Positions 39,251 to 48,802 of a stretch of 64,000 nucleotides of DNA are shown in pieces. A program made the position numbers and the translations under genes. The notes below the pieces were generated by a model. It was not told the origin of the DNA, did no database searches, and was given only the letters and a program-made list of their open reading frames with translations. The stretch lies in NCBI GenBank assembly GCA_015069495.1, contig SVIN01000003.1:25771-89770 (forward strand), in the 5' to 3' direction. The DNA comes from Clostridiales bacterium. GTDB lineage: Bacteria > Bacillota > Clostridia > Christensenellales > Borkfalkiaceae. Position 1 is the stretch's first letter. The number at the start of each line of letters is the position of its first letter.

Positions 39251-39352
39251 TTGCATACCCCCAAATATTGGGGAGCGGTTTTATTTTTATCCCTTACCTG
39301 TATAGTTGCATGTATTATACTATTGGGAGAAAATCAGCATTGGAACAAGTAA
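39251..39352 (+). CDS. Candidate 33-aa single-pass membrane peptide
   Basis: TTG start: xHTPKYWGAVLFLSLTCIVACIILLGENQHWNK*; same frame as the preceding ORF; AAGGAG lies immediately upstream at sub-optimal spacing. Confidence 0.35.
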   Translation: MHTPKYWGAVLFLSLTCIVACIILLGENQHWNK

Positions 39353-39403
39353 TTCCTATTTAACTGATGCTGAACTTTATATCGCTTACAAGTAAATCAC
39401 ATA

Positions 39404-39433
39404 GAAAAAAGTCCGCTGTTGCGGACTTTTTTT
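39404..39433. terminator. Bidirectional terminator between the small ORFs and argS
   Basis: AAAAAAGTCCGC-TGTT-GCGGACTTTTTTT. Confidence 0.85.
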
Positions 39434-39441
39434 GACGTTTA

Positions 39442-41127
39442 TTACATTTTATCAGGGATACCGATACCCAACAAAGCAAATGCGTTGTTCAAGGCTTGCA
39501 AGGTTGCATTGGTCAACGCCAAACGGAAGTTTTTCGTTTGTTCGTCTTCCGCCGCCAAGATTTTGCAATCGAAATAGAACTTGTTGAATTTCTGGGCTAC
39601 GTCTACCGCAAAGCGGGCAATCAGCGAGGGTTCGTATTTTTCTGCCGCTGCCTGCACAGTTTCGGGCAAGGTTGCAATTGCTTTTACCAGCTCAATTTCC
39701 TGTGTACACAAAGCGGGAATTTCATACGATGCAGGAACACCGCCCTTGCTCAATACCGATTTCGCTCTTGCGCAGGTATATTGCACGTATACGCTGGTTT
39801 CGCCGTCAAAGTTCAACACTTTGTCATACGAGAACACGATATCTTTAATCTTGTTATTGTACAACGCGCCGAAGATAACCGCGCCTACGCCGACCTTTTG
39901 CGCCACTTCTTCCTTATTTTCAAGGTTGGGATTCTTTTCATCGATGATTTTATAAGCCTTTTCAATGCACTTTTTGATTACGTCTTCCAAAAATACAACG
40001 TTGCCCTTACGCGTAGACATCGTACCTTCTTCCAAGGAAACCATACCGTATGCAACGTGCACCAAATCCTTCGCCCAATCCTTACCCATCATATCCAAAA
40101 CTTTGAAGAATTGTTTAAAGTGCAAGTTCTGTTGATATGCTACGACGTACAAACATTTATAGAAATCGTATACGTCTTTTCTATACATAGCCGCTGCCAT
40201 ATCGCGGGTTGCGTACAAGGATGAACCGTCCGATTTCAAAATGATGCAAGGGGGCATGTTGTATTCTTCCAAGTCCACCACCTGCGCACCGCGGCTTTCT
40301 ACAAGCAAATTCTTTGCGCGCAATTCATCTACGACGGGTTGCATTTTATCCGAATAAAAGCTTTCGCCTGCGTAAGAATCAAAATGAATGTCGAGCATAT
40401 CATAGATTTTCTGTACGTCTTTTAAGGTCAAATCCTTAAACCAATGGAAGAGCGCAAGACATTCTTCGTCGCCTTGTTCAATCTTCTTAAAGTACGCGCG
40501 CGCTTCATCATCGTATTCGGGGTGTTCTTCTGCTTCTTGGTGGAATTTTACGTACAATTCGTTCAAAGCGCGGATACCGCCCTTTTCAATCGTTTCCTTA
40601 TCCCCCCAGCGTTTATACGCGGAAATCAATTTACCAAACTGCGTACCATAATCGCCAAGGTGATTGATACCCACCGCTTTATAGCCGAGGAAATTATAAA
40701 TACGGTACAACGCCCCGCCCAATACGGTGGTAGACAAATGCCCGATATGGAAAGGCTTTGCGATATTGATGGAAGAATAGTCAATACAAACCGTTTTACC
40801 CTCGCCTTCGTTGGACGAACCGAAGCTGTCCTTTTCCGTCAGGATTTTTTCAAGCGTAGCGCGCACGAAACCGTCTTTATTGATTTTGAAGTTGAGATAG
40901 CCGTTTACGGCGGAAACTTCACTGATAACGTCATCCGTAGGGATTTCGTCTTTCAAGCTTTCCGCAATCATTACGGGGCTTTTTCTCAATACTTTGGCAA
41001 ATTTGAAGCAAGGCAAAGCATAATCCCCCATTTCAAGATTCGGGGGGAGTGCGATTAAATCGTACAATTCTTCCTTGCTAACACCTTCTACGTTGACTTT
41101 TTCTGCAATATATTTCTTATAATCCAT
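39442..41127 (-). CDS. argS: Arginyl-tRNA synthetase
   Basis: NIAKPFHIGHLSTT HIGH motif, Arg-tRS C-terminal DALR domain; start MDYKKYIAEKV. Confidence 0.96.
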   Translation of the reverse strand: MDYKKYIAEKVNVEGVSKEELYDLIALPPNLEMGDYALPCFKFAKVLRKSPVMIAESLKDEIPTDDVISEVSAVNGYLNFKINKDGFVRATLEKILTEKDSFGSSNEGEGKTVCIDYSSINIAKPFHIGHLSTTVLGGALYRIYNFLGYKAVGINHLGDYGTQFGKLISAYKRWGDKETIEKGGIRALNELYVKFHQEAEEHPEYDDEARAYFKKIEQGDEECLALFHWFKDLTLKDVQKIYDMLDIHFDSYAGESFYSDKMQPVVDELRAKNLLVESRGAQVVDLEEYNMPPCIILKSDGSSLYATRDMAAAMYRKDVYDFYKCLYVVAYQQNLHFKQFFKVLDMMGKDWAKDLVHVAYGMVSLEEGTMSTRKGNVVFLEDVIKKCIEKAYKIIDEKNPNLENKEEVAQKVGVGAVIFGALYNNKIKDIVFSYDKVLNFDGETSVYVQYTCARAKSVLSKGGVPASYEIPALCTQEIELVKAIATLPETVQAAAEKYEPSLIARFAVDVAQKFNKFYFDCKILAAEDEQTKNFRLALTNATLQALNNAFALLGIGIPDKM

Positions 41128-41284
41128 ACTTTTTACCTTCTTTTTCACTAAAAAAGATTTTTTTTCTTAAAATATATTAACATATTTTTTTAATTTGGGC
41201 AAGTTTAATTTGCCAAATTTTGAATTTTGTATTATAATATATGAGAATTTTTTTGAAAAACACGATAAAAGGAATGATTACAGT

Positions 41285-42400
41285 ATGAAACTCGGTGTTG
41301 TAGGTCTTCCCAACGTAGGGAAATCCACTCTTTTTAACGCAATCACACACGCAGGCGCAGAATGCGCGAATTATCCGTTCTGCACCATTGAACCCAACGT
41401 CGGCGTTGTAGCCGTTCCCGACGAACGTCTGGACAAGCTCGCCGCTCTTTACACAAGTAAAAAGGTAACCCCTGCCGTGATTGAGTTTGTAGATATCGCG
41501 GGCTTAGTAAAAGGCGCGTCGCGCGGCGAAGGTTTGGGGAATAAGTTCCTCTCCCACATCCGTGAGGTTGACGCGATTGTTCACGTGGTTCGTTGCTTTG
41601 AAGATTCAAACATTACCCACGTAGACAATAAAATCGATCCCGTAGACGATATCGAAACCATTAACCTTGAATTGGTTATGTCCGATATGGAAGCGGTGCA
41701 AAACCGTATGAACAAAGTAAAAGTGCAGGCGCGCGGCGGTTCGGATAAAAAAGCCGTAGAAGAATACGCTTTCCTTGAAAGATTGTACGCGCACCTTGAA
41801 AGTGAAAAGCCCGCACGTAATTTCGAATTCGCGGACGGCGAAGACGAGTTCATGAAGAATTGTTTCCTCTTGACCAGCAAACCCGTTATCTACGCAGCAA
41901 ACATTAAAGAAGACGATATGGGCAAGGACGAAGATTCTCTCCCCCACGTTGTAAAAGTAAAAGAGTTTGCAACCAAAGAAGGCGCAGAAGTTTTGGTTAT
42001 TTGCGCAAAGACGGAAGAAGAATTGTCGCAAATGGACCCCGACGATAAAGCGGTATTCATGGAAGAATTCGGTTTGGGTGAAAGCGGTTTGGACCGTTTG
42101 ATTAAAAAATCCTACGCGCTTCTTGGTTTGATTTCCTATCTCACCGCAGGTGAAAAGGAAACACGCGCATGGACGATTGTAAAAGGTACGAAAGCGCCTC
42201 AGGCGGCGGGGAAAATTCACACCGATTTCGAAAAGGGTTTCATCCGCGCAGACGTTGTGAATTGGGAAATCCTTGTCACCCTCGGTTCGATTGCAGCAGC
42301 AAAAGCGGAAGGCAAAGTCCGTTCCGAAGGGAAGGAATATATCATGCAAGACGGCGACGTAGTTGAATATTACTTCAACGTTTCCAAGAGCCGTAAATAA
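41285..42400 (+). CDS. ychF: Redox-regulated ATPase / Obg-family GTPase YchF
   Basis: [21 protein letters not shown]...; C-terminal TGS domain. Confidence 0.95.
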   Translation: MKLGVVGLPNVGKSTLFNAITHAGAECANYPFCTIEPNVGVVAVPDERLDKLAALYTSKKVTPAVIEFVDIAGLVKGASRGEGLGNKFLSHIREVDAIVHVVRCFEDSNITHVDNKIDPVDDIETINLELVMSDMEAVQNRMNKVKVQARGGSDKKAVEEYAFLERLYAHLESEKPARNFEFADGEDEFMKNCFLLTSKPVIYAANIKEDDMGKDEDSLPHVVKVKEFATKEGAEVLVICAKTEEELSQMDPDDKAVFMEEFGLGESGLDRLIKKSYALLGLISYLTAGEKETRAWTIVKGTKAPQAAGKIHTDFEKGFIRADVVNWEILVTLGSIAAAKAEGKVRSEGKEYIMQDGDVVEYYFNVSKSRK

Positions 42401-42412
42401 GTTTGTATACGA

Positions 42413-42447
42413 TAAACGCGAGAGGTTGTCCCCTCCCGCGTTTTTTA
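42413..42447. terminator. Convergent terminator between ychF and the hypothetical gene
   Basis: AAACGCGAGAGG-TTGTCC-CCTCCCGCGTTTTTT. Confidence 0.7.
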
Positions 42448-42933
42448 TTGCTCTTCTTTATTTTCTAAGACCCCTAAACGTTTCTTCACTTCCCTCAAAA
42501 TCAAATCTTCCTCATTAAAGATCTGGTTCAAAACGATAAACATGAGGATGAGCGCAAATATATGCCCTGATAAATTCTCCCAATCTTGTGTAATAATTAC
42601 CTCAAAAAAGCAAAACAGCCAGAAAAAGAAGATGATTAACAGATATGGATTATACAAAATACAGCACGAAACGATGGAGCCATGTTCTTGGGGCGTGATT
42701 TTTAATTGAAACCACTGTTTCCAACGTTGTAAGTAACCATGCCTATTGTATTTCCCGTCCTCATAATAGCCTCGTAAACCATCTTTTGTTTCATATGTAT
42801 GTAAACCAACGCGAGGTGAATTATATTCCCTAAAAATATGCCATATAGAATGTTTTTCCGATTCCATATCCATAGAAAAAAGTTCTTTCACTTCTTCGGG
42901 GGATAATTCTGTAAAAATTTTCTTATCTTGCAT
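42445..42933 (-). CDS. Hypothetical membrane protein
   Basis: 162 aa with two hydrophobic segments; no family recognised. Confidence 0.6.
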   Translation of the reverse strand: MQDKKIFTELSPEEVKELFSMDMESEKHSIWHIFREYNSPRVGLHTYETKDGLRGYYEDGKYNRHGYLQRWKQWFQLKITPQEHGSIVSCCILYNPYLLIIFFFWLFCFFEVIITQDWENLSGHIFALILMFIVLNQIFNEEDLILREVKKRLGVLENKEEQ

Positions 42934-42945
42934 TGATACTTTCCG

Positions 42946-43404
42946 TTATAAAATTCCTTTTTCTTGGAGATATTCTTCCAAGATTTGCGCCGCGAGTGCA
43001 ACCATGTCTGCGCAAGGGCGTTTTTTGTAATATTCCGCGGTGCGCGCTTCTGCTTCACCGCCCACTTCCACGGGAACTTTTACCCCGCTTAACAGTTCCG
43101 CGCAAATCAAACTGCCCGTTTCTTCCTTGAACTTTGCGCAGAGGTCCTGCACAATGGCATAGGTTTCCTTTTTGTTTTCGGGGGTATTTTCCGCACTGGA
43201 AAAGACCATACCGACTACGGCAACCATACCGCTGATTGCACCGCAGGTCATGCGAAGTCTGCCGATTCCACCGCCGAACGGTAACATCATTTTCAAAACA
43301 ACGTCTTCTTCCAACCCCATCACGTCGCAAAACGCAAGCGCAACCGCTTGCGAACAATTATATCCTTGTAAGAATTTCTCTTTTGCCCTTTCTGCTCTTG
43401 ACAT
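42946..43404 (-). CDS. C_GCAxxG_C_C family (redox-type) protein
   Basis: GYNCSQAVALAF, TCGAISGMVAVVG, spaced Cys pattern. Confidence 0.88.
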   Translation of the reverse strand: MSRAERAKEKFLQGYNCSQAVALAFCDVMGLEEDVVLKMMLPFGGGIGRLRMTCGAISGMVAVVGMVFSSAENTPENKKETYAIVQDLCAKFKEETGSLICAELLSGVKVPVEVGGEAEARTAEYYKKRPCADMVALAAQILEEYLQEKGIL

Positions 43405-43437
43405 TTTGTTTTACCTCTGTTATAATGTTGCTAGATT

Positions 43438-43959
43438 ATGGAAAAAATATTTTACGCAGACAAATCCGATTTCACAACGGAAACGGCATTAAAACAAATT
43501 TTTTCCGTTTGTTACGGTAGGAACTCCGTTGAAATTTTACGCACGGAACACGGAAAGCCTTACGTGGACGGCGGTCCGTATTTTTCGGTTACTCATACCA
43601 AAAACCGTTTATATATTATTTTTTCCTCGCAAGCAATCGGTTTGGACGCCGAATCCCTTGCGCGCAAACCTCGCTACGGCACTATCATGAAAAAGTTCTC
43701 ACCCGCTGAACAAGCAGAAATTGATTGTGCGGAGACCTTTTTGAAACATTGGGTCGTAAAGGAAAGTGCGGTAAAATATCTTGGCGGTACGCTCGCGATG
43801 GATTTGCGCAAGTTAGAGTTCACGGACGGATATTTAACCTACGATAACACCCCTTTTCCCGCAAAAATCACTCTGCTCACGCACGAGGAATTCATCCTTT
43901 CGATATGCGGGAACGGTGATTTTGACCGTGCGGAATTTGTTTCGTTGGATACATTATAA
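43438..43959 (+). CDS. 4'-phosphopantetheinyl transferase superfamily protein
   Basis: PYFSVTHTKN, IGLDAES, HWVVKESAVKYLG. Confidence 0.85.
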   Translation: MEKIFYADKSDFTTETALKQIFSVCYGRNSVEILRTEHGKPYVDGGPYFSVTHTKNRLYIIFSSQAIGLDAESLARKPRYGTIMKKFSPAEQAEIDCAETFLKHWVVKESAVKYLGGTLAMDLRKLEFTDGYLTYDNTPFPAKITLLTHEEFILSICGNGDFDRAEFVSLDTL

Positions 43960-44007
43960 CACAAATAATTGATTTTATCAAGTATTACATAGGAGAAAAA
44001 AGAGAAT

Positions 44008-44664
44008 ATGATTGGTGTAGTTATTGCAATGCAAAGCGAAGCGGAAATTCTGCTGTCGCAAATGAAGATTTCTCGTTCGCTGACCGTCAGCGGTAAAAAC
44101 GTACACGTCGGCAAAGCCTACGGAAAGGACATTGCCCTTTGCGTTTGCGGGGTCGGTAAAGTAAACGCCGCCCTCGGTACGCAGTTGCTCGTTAGTAAGT
44201 TCGACGCGGAAAAAATCCTGAATTTCGGCGTAGCGGGCGGTTTAAACGCGAACACACAGCTTGGCGAAGTGTATCAAATTTCAGGCGCGGTACAGTTCGA
44301 TTTTGACCTTGTACAATTGAACGGTACGAAGATTGGAACTTTGAATGAGTACGAAGAAAATTATTTAACCTTGAACCATTTTAAAGCGGATTTCCCCAAG
44401 CGCAAGTTAGGTACGGCGGATCGTTTTAACGATTCCACCGAGGATTACAAGCTTTTGACGGAAGAATTAAACGCAGATATCCGCGACATGGAAGGCGGTG
44501 CAATCGTACAAGCGGCATTTGCGGCGGAATTGCCCGTATATGCGCTGAAAGCGATTTCCGACGTAGCTGGCAGCGGCAGCACAACCGAACAATACCTTGC
44601 AAATAAGGATAAGGCGTTGTTGAATTTACAAGCAAAATTGCCTTTGATTTTCGAAGAATTATAA
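44008..44664 (+). CDS. mtnN: 5'-methylthioadenosine/S-adenosylhomocysteine nucleosidase
   Basis: MIGVVIAMQSEAEILLSQM, NFGVAGGLN, DMEGGAIVQAAF, KAISDVAGS. Confidence 0.9.
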   Translation: MIGVVIAMQSEAEILLSQMKISRSLTVSGKNVHVGKAYGKDIALCVCGVGKVNAALGTQLLVSKFDAEKILNFGVAGGLNANTQLGEVYQISGAVQFDFDLVQLNGTKIGTLNEYEENYLTLNHFKADFPKRKLGTADRFNDSTEDYKLLTEELNADIRDMEGGAIVQAAFAAELPVYALKAISDVAGSGSTTEQYLANKDKALLNLQAKLPLIFEEL

Positions 44665-44688
44665 GTTTACAAATGCCGAGGTGCGCAT

Positions 44689-45357
44689 ATGATTGATTTA
44701 GGCGATTGGAACGCAAGGCTTGCGCCCTTGTTTGCCGATGAGCGTTACTTAAAAATCCGTAATTTTTTGATTGAGGAATACCGAAATTACGTCGTATATC
44801 CCGATATGTACGATTTGTATAACTGTTTCCGTTACACACAATTTGCCGATTTGCGGGTTGTGATTTTGGGACAAGACCCCTACCATAACGTTGGGCAAGC
44901 GCACGGGCTGTGTTTTTCTGTGCAAGACGGTATTCAGAAGCCCCCTTCTTTGGAAAATATCTTCAAGGAATTGAAGGAAGATATCGGGTGCGAGTTGCCT
45001 AAAAGCGGTAATTTGACCAAATGGGCAAAGGAAGGCGTATTGCTGTTGAATACTTCCCTTTCCGTGCGAGAGCATCAGGCAAATTCACACTCCAAATGCG
45101 GTTGGGCGTGGTTTACCGACAGCGTAATCCGCCTGATTTCCGAACAAAAAGAGCACGTTGTGTTTATTCTTTGGGGTGGAAACGCGCGCAGTAAAAAGCC
45201 TTTGATTGACACCTCAAAGCATTTGATTTTAGAATGCGCGCACCCTTCCCCTTTATCGGCTTATAATGGCTTTTTCGGGTGTAAACATTTCTCGAAAACG
45301 AACGATTATTTACAGAAAAACGGGTTAAAGCCCATTGATTGGGATTTGACCAAATAA
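44689..45357 (+). CDS. ung: Uracil-DNA glycosylase
   Basis: VILGQDPYHNVGQAHGLCFSV, HPSPLSAYNGFFG. Confidence 0.95.
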   Translation: MIDLGDWNARLAPLFADERYLKIRNFLIEEYRNYVVYPDMYDLYNCFRYTQFADLRVVILGQDPYHNVGQAHGLCFSVQDGIQKPPSLENIFKELKEDIGCELPKSGNLTKWAKEGVLLLNTSLSVREHQANSHSKCGWAWFTDSVIRLISEQKEHVVFILWGGNARSKKPLIDTSKHLILECAHPSPLSAYNGFFGCKHFSKTNDYLQKNGLKPIDWDLTK

Positions 45358-45363
45358 CGAACA

Positions 45364-45399
45364 TCCCCGAAAGGTTGACTTTCGGGGACTGTTTTTTAT
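45364..45399. terminator. Convergent terminator after ung
   Basis: TCCCCGAAAG-GTTGA-CTTTCGGGGACTGTTTTTT. Confidence 0.8.
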
Positions 45400-46907
45400 T
45401 TGCGTTTTTTGAAAAGCAATAAACCTGCCGTTAAGACAATCGGCATGTACGTGATACAAACACCGAGCACCGCTCGACAGCCTACTATTGGATATGTAAG
45501 ACATGAGCATGATAACCAAGTCACAAATTGACAACCATATAAGCAATTGCTAAAGAACGACGTTCTTTTTGCGTTCGCATCGCTTGAGAGAGTAAATTCT
45601 ATCTCACCTTCGGGCAAGCCGTCTAAAGATAACGCATAACCCGTTTCCGTTTTTGTAAAACCATTTTCATCATTGATAAGATAATACGGCGTGTTGATTT
45701 CAATATCCAAATTGCCGAATTTTTTCCAAGTCTTTGCGGGAGAAGTTAAATAGGTATAACCATAGATAGACGGTTCCCAATCCCCATTGATAGAGGGGTA
45801 AATCGGCGCGGTTACGGTATTGACAATCATACCCTTGGCAGGGATTTCGATTTCGTATTGATACCAACGCGTAAAACGCGTTTCAATTTCAGTATACATT
45901 CCGTAATAATCAATAAATCCATATTCGTATTGCGCATCGTTTAAGGATTTCACCACCGCATTATACCAATCCACCGCGGAAATAATCGATTGGTCGCTAA
46001 ATTCCCCAAAATAATGGGAAAAAGCAAACTCCTCAAAGGTCAAAACCTCGCGTTTTTGAAGGTTTTCCGTGATTGCACCTGCGATTTCTGTCTCACGACT
46101 GCCACTTTCATACACCGTCCAATCGGGAGTATATGGAAGTTCTTCCCCTAAAACATAGATAATCAGCACGTCGCCGTTTTTCACAAAGCTTCCCAAGGAG
46201 ATTTGTTCACCTTCGTGGAGTCTGCCGTTGACTCCGCGAAACCAAATGCGCGTTTTTGCAGGGTCGCAGGTATGTAAAAAGGACGCGTATGCACTGCGCT
46301 TTCCCTCAGGAATACCCGAAACCTCATAACAATATTTCGTAACGGGAGTGGCCATATCATAGAAATCGTCCCCAACGTAGGTGTCCCCTAAATACGGTAA
46401 GAGTTCCATGATATCAAAACCGTCGTTTCTGTAACCATCCGATAATGTATAGCGGAATTTCTTTTCTATTTCCTCACCGTTTATAGTAATCGCATATTTC
46501 TCCGTATCCAAAAATGCGTTCGACTTGCCCATTTCCTCGTCATAATCATACGGCGCGTAATAAGGCAAAACGCCAAATGGAAACGCGAGCGTTGCTTTTA
46601 CCGTATAATCAGCAGGGTTATAAAAGGTATACGTCGCCGACACGCTTGCGTTGTAGGACAAAAAAGATTCTGTATCATGATAATAATTCGCAGGAAATTG
46701 CGGAATATCAAAAACAAGTTTTTCGTGTTGCACCTCAATCGGGCATTCCTCATCCATCATCACCGCACCCGTCATGTCCACACCTTCCCAATAAGTCTGC
46801 GCAGAGTTTGCACTTGCCATTATGTCAGACATAGGTATTATGATAGACATAGTACCCGCAATCAATAGGCTTGCAATCATCCATAAACAGCGTACTCTCT
46901 TTCTCAT
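45396..46907 (-). CDS. Hypothetical secreted protein with C-terminal Cys-rich membrane anchor
   Basis: Signal peptide MRKRVRCLWMIASLLIAGTM; C-terminal hydrophobic stretch ending LTAGLLLFKKRK. Confidence 0.7.
   Translation of the reverse strand: MRKRVRCLWMIASLLIAGTMSIIIPMSDIMASANSAQTYWEGVDMTGAVMMDEECPIEVQHEKLVFDIPQFPANYYHDTESFLSYNASVSATYTFYNPADYTVKATLAFPFGVLPYYAPYDYDEEMGKSNAFLDTEKYAITINGEEIEKKFRYTLSDGYRNDGFDIMELLPYLGDTYVGDDFYDMATPVTKYCYEVSGIPEGKRSAYASFLHTCDPAKTRIWFRGVNGRLHEGEQISLGSFVKNGDVLIIYVLGEELPYTPDWTVYESGSRETEIAGAITENLQKREVLTFEEFAFSHYFGEFSDQSIISAVDWYNAVVKSLNDAQYEYGFIDYYGMYTEIETRFTRWYQYEIEIPAKGMIVNTVTAPIYPSINGDWEPSIYGYTYLTSPAKTWKKFGNLDIEINTPYYLINDENGFTKTETGYALSLDGLPEGEIEFTLSSDANAKRTSFFSNCLYGCQFVTWLSCSCLTYPIVGCRAVLGVCITYMPIVLTAGLLLFKKRK
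46818..46853. repeat. 18-bp tandem repeat x2 (locus A)
   Basis: CATTATGTCAGACATAGG + TATTATGATAGACATAGT. Confidence 0.7.
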
Positions 46908-46948
46908 AATAGTCCCCCTTTTTCCCTTGATTTTAAAGGGATTGTCAA

Positions 46949-47509
46949 TTATTCGCCTTTATAAGTAATCACAATCGCATCATAATCATCGGGATTAAAA
47001 TCTGCGACATACCAGTAATCAATCATACACGTCGCATCTTCGTAAGTAATGGTATAAGTTTCTGTGGTTGCCTTTACTCCGCTCACACAAACCGTTTTTC
47101 CATCATGTAAACGAGAGCCGATAAGGATATTCGTACCAGGCAAAATGTGATACAAATCATTTTCATACCCCTCTTCTTGTATGAATTCATACCATTCTTT
47201 TAACTCCGCAATTTCATGCGAACCGTAAGATTTTGTCCACCAACTCTCGTTTTCGTAGACCAAATCCACTTCTACAAAGTAACCGCCTTTGGAGATATAC
47301 AACCACTTTGTACCGCCGACAAATTGAAGCCTTGCGATTTCTTGCGCAATGTCGTAATCGTCGTCTTCATACTCCATAATCCGACCTGCATCCCAAGCTT
47401 TTTCTATGGTTTCATATCCTTTACCATAATAGTTATCGCCCATCATGCAACCGCTAAAAGATAACACCGCCAAAATCCCCGTCAATACACTTACAATCCA
47501 TCTTTTCAT
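46949..47509 (-). CDS. Hypothetical lipoprotein
   Basis: MKRWIVSVLTGILAVLSFSGCMMGD lipobox. Confidence 0.75.
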   Translation of the reverse strand: MKRWIVSVLTGILAVLSFSGCMMGDNYYGKGYETIEKAWDAGRIMEYEDDDYDIAQEIARLQFVGGTKWLYISKGGYFVEVDLVYENESWWTKSYGSHEIAELKEWYEFIQEEGYENDLYHILPGTNILIGSRLHDGKTVCVSGVKATTETYTITYEDATCMIDYWYVADFNPDDYDAIVITYKGE

Positions 47510-47521
47510 GATAACCGCACC

Positions 47522-48748
47522 TTACATCAATTTTGCCAATATCTTCTTTAAGGCGTATTTGCAATGCTCATATGTTAAACCGCCTTGGAAATACGCAGTA
47601 TAAGGCTCTTTTACGGGCGCATCGGCGGACAATTCGATACTTGCGCCTTCCACGAAACAACCTGCCGCCATGATGACTTTACTGTCATAACCTGGCATAT
47701 CCCAAGGTTCTAAGGTTACAAAGCTGTCTACAGGCGAAGCTTCTTGCACAGATTGAATAAAAGAGCAAAGTTGCTCAGCCGTATCAAAACGAATCGCTCG
47801 TGTGATATCCGCAGGCGTTTTTTCAATTTTCGGGAAGTTTTCATACCCTAAATTTTCCATACATTTACCGATAACCAAACTGCCTTTAATCGCTTGGTTT
47901 ACCGTGTGAGGCGCCATGAACAAGCCTTGATAGAACAATCTCCAACCATAGGCGTAAGAGCCGACTTCATTACCAATCGAGGGCGCGGTCAAGCGTCTGC
48001 CAATTAAATCCACGTATTTTTCCGTTCCGACAATGTAACCGCCCGTCGGAGTCAACCCACCGCCGGGGTTTTTAATCAACGAGCCAACCGCTACGTCCGC
48101 GCCAACATCGCAAGGTTCTTGCTTTTCGACAAATTCACCATAACAGTTGTCAACGAATATACAGCCTTCAAAACCTTGTTCACGTACGAATGCGCAGATT
48201 TCACCAATTTCCGCCACTGTGAACGCATCACGAAGCTCATACCCGCGCGAGCGTTGTATATAAATCATTTTTAAAGATTTGCCAATGCGCGCCATATCCG
48301 CCTTGATGGCATCTTTGTCAAATTTACCATCGGCAGTTAACTCTGTACAGTCAAAGGAAATACCGAAATCCTTCAACGAGCCGTTCCCTTCACCATAAAT
48401 CACCCCTCGAATTGTATCATAAGGCATCCCTGATACAGACAAAACGGCATCGCCCGTACGCAAGACGCCAAACAATGCTACCGTTAACGCGTGCGTACCG
48501 CTCAACAATGCAGGCGAAACGATACCCGCTTCCGCGCCCAACGATTCCGCAAACACGTCACCGAGCACAAAACGCCCCTCATCGCCATATCCGTAACCCG
48601 TGGAAGGGTTAAAATGGCGAATGGCAATCGAATGCTTGTTGAATGCCTTTAATACCTTTTCTTGGTTATATTCGCTGATTTCATCCGCCAAAGCGAATTG
48701 CGCGGTCAATTGTTGCTCACTCTTTTTAATCAATTCTTCTACTGTCAT
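47522..48748 (-). CDS. PLP-dependent methionine gamma-lyase family protein (YnbB / aluminium-resistance-like)
   Basis: GYGYGDEGRFVLGDVFAESLGAEAGIVSPALLSGTHAL, VGSLIKNPGGGLTPTGGYIVG; start MTVEELI preceded by AAGGAG. Confidence 0.9.
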   Translation of the reverse strand: MTVEELIKKSEQQLTAQFALADEISEYNQEKVLKAFNKHSIAIRHFNPSTGYGYGDEGRFVLGDVFAESLGAEAGIVSPALLSGTHALTVALFGVLRTGDAVLSVSGMPYDTIRGVIYGEGNGSLKDFGISFDCTELTADGKFDKDAIKADMARIGKSLKMIYIQRSRGYELRDAFTVAEIGEICAFVREQGFEGCIFVDNCYGEFVEKQEPCDVGADVAVGSLIKNPGGGLTPTGGYIVGTEKYVDLIGRRLTAPSIGNEVGSYAYGWRLFYQGLFMAPHTVNQAIKGSLVIGKCMENLGYENFPKIEKTPADITRAIRFDTAEQLCSFIQSVQEASPVDSFVTLEPWDMPGYDSKVIMAAGCFVEGASIELSADAPVKEPYTAYFQGGLTYEHCKYALKKILAKLM

Positions 48749-48763
48749 TTCTATTCTCCTTAG

Positions 48764-48799
48764 TATTATGTTAGACATAGGTATTATGCCACACATACT
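48764..48799. repeat. 18-bp tandem repeat x2 (locus B)
   Basis: TATTATGTTAGACATAGG + TATTATGCCACACATACT; matches locus A. Confidence 0.7.
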
Positions 48800-48802
48800 A
48801 CC

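Noticed and set aside
39254-39285. CCCCAA-ATA-TTGGGG hairpin as terminator of the small repeat gene
   Set aside because: Overlaps the candidate 33-aa ORF and has only an interrupted T run; the clear terminator is at 39404-39433.
39496-40224. 242-aa plus-strand ORF
   Set aside because: Antisense to argS; shadow ORF.
41606-42349. 247-aa minus-strand ORF
   Set aside because: Antisense to ychF; shadow ORF.
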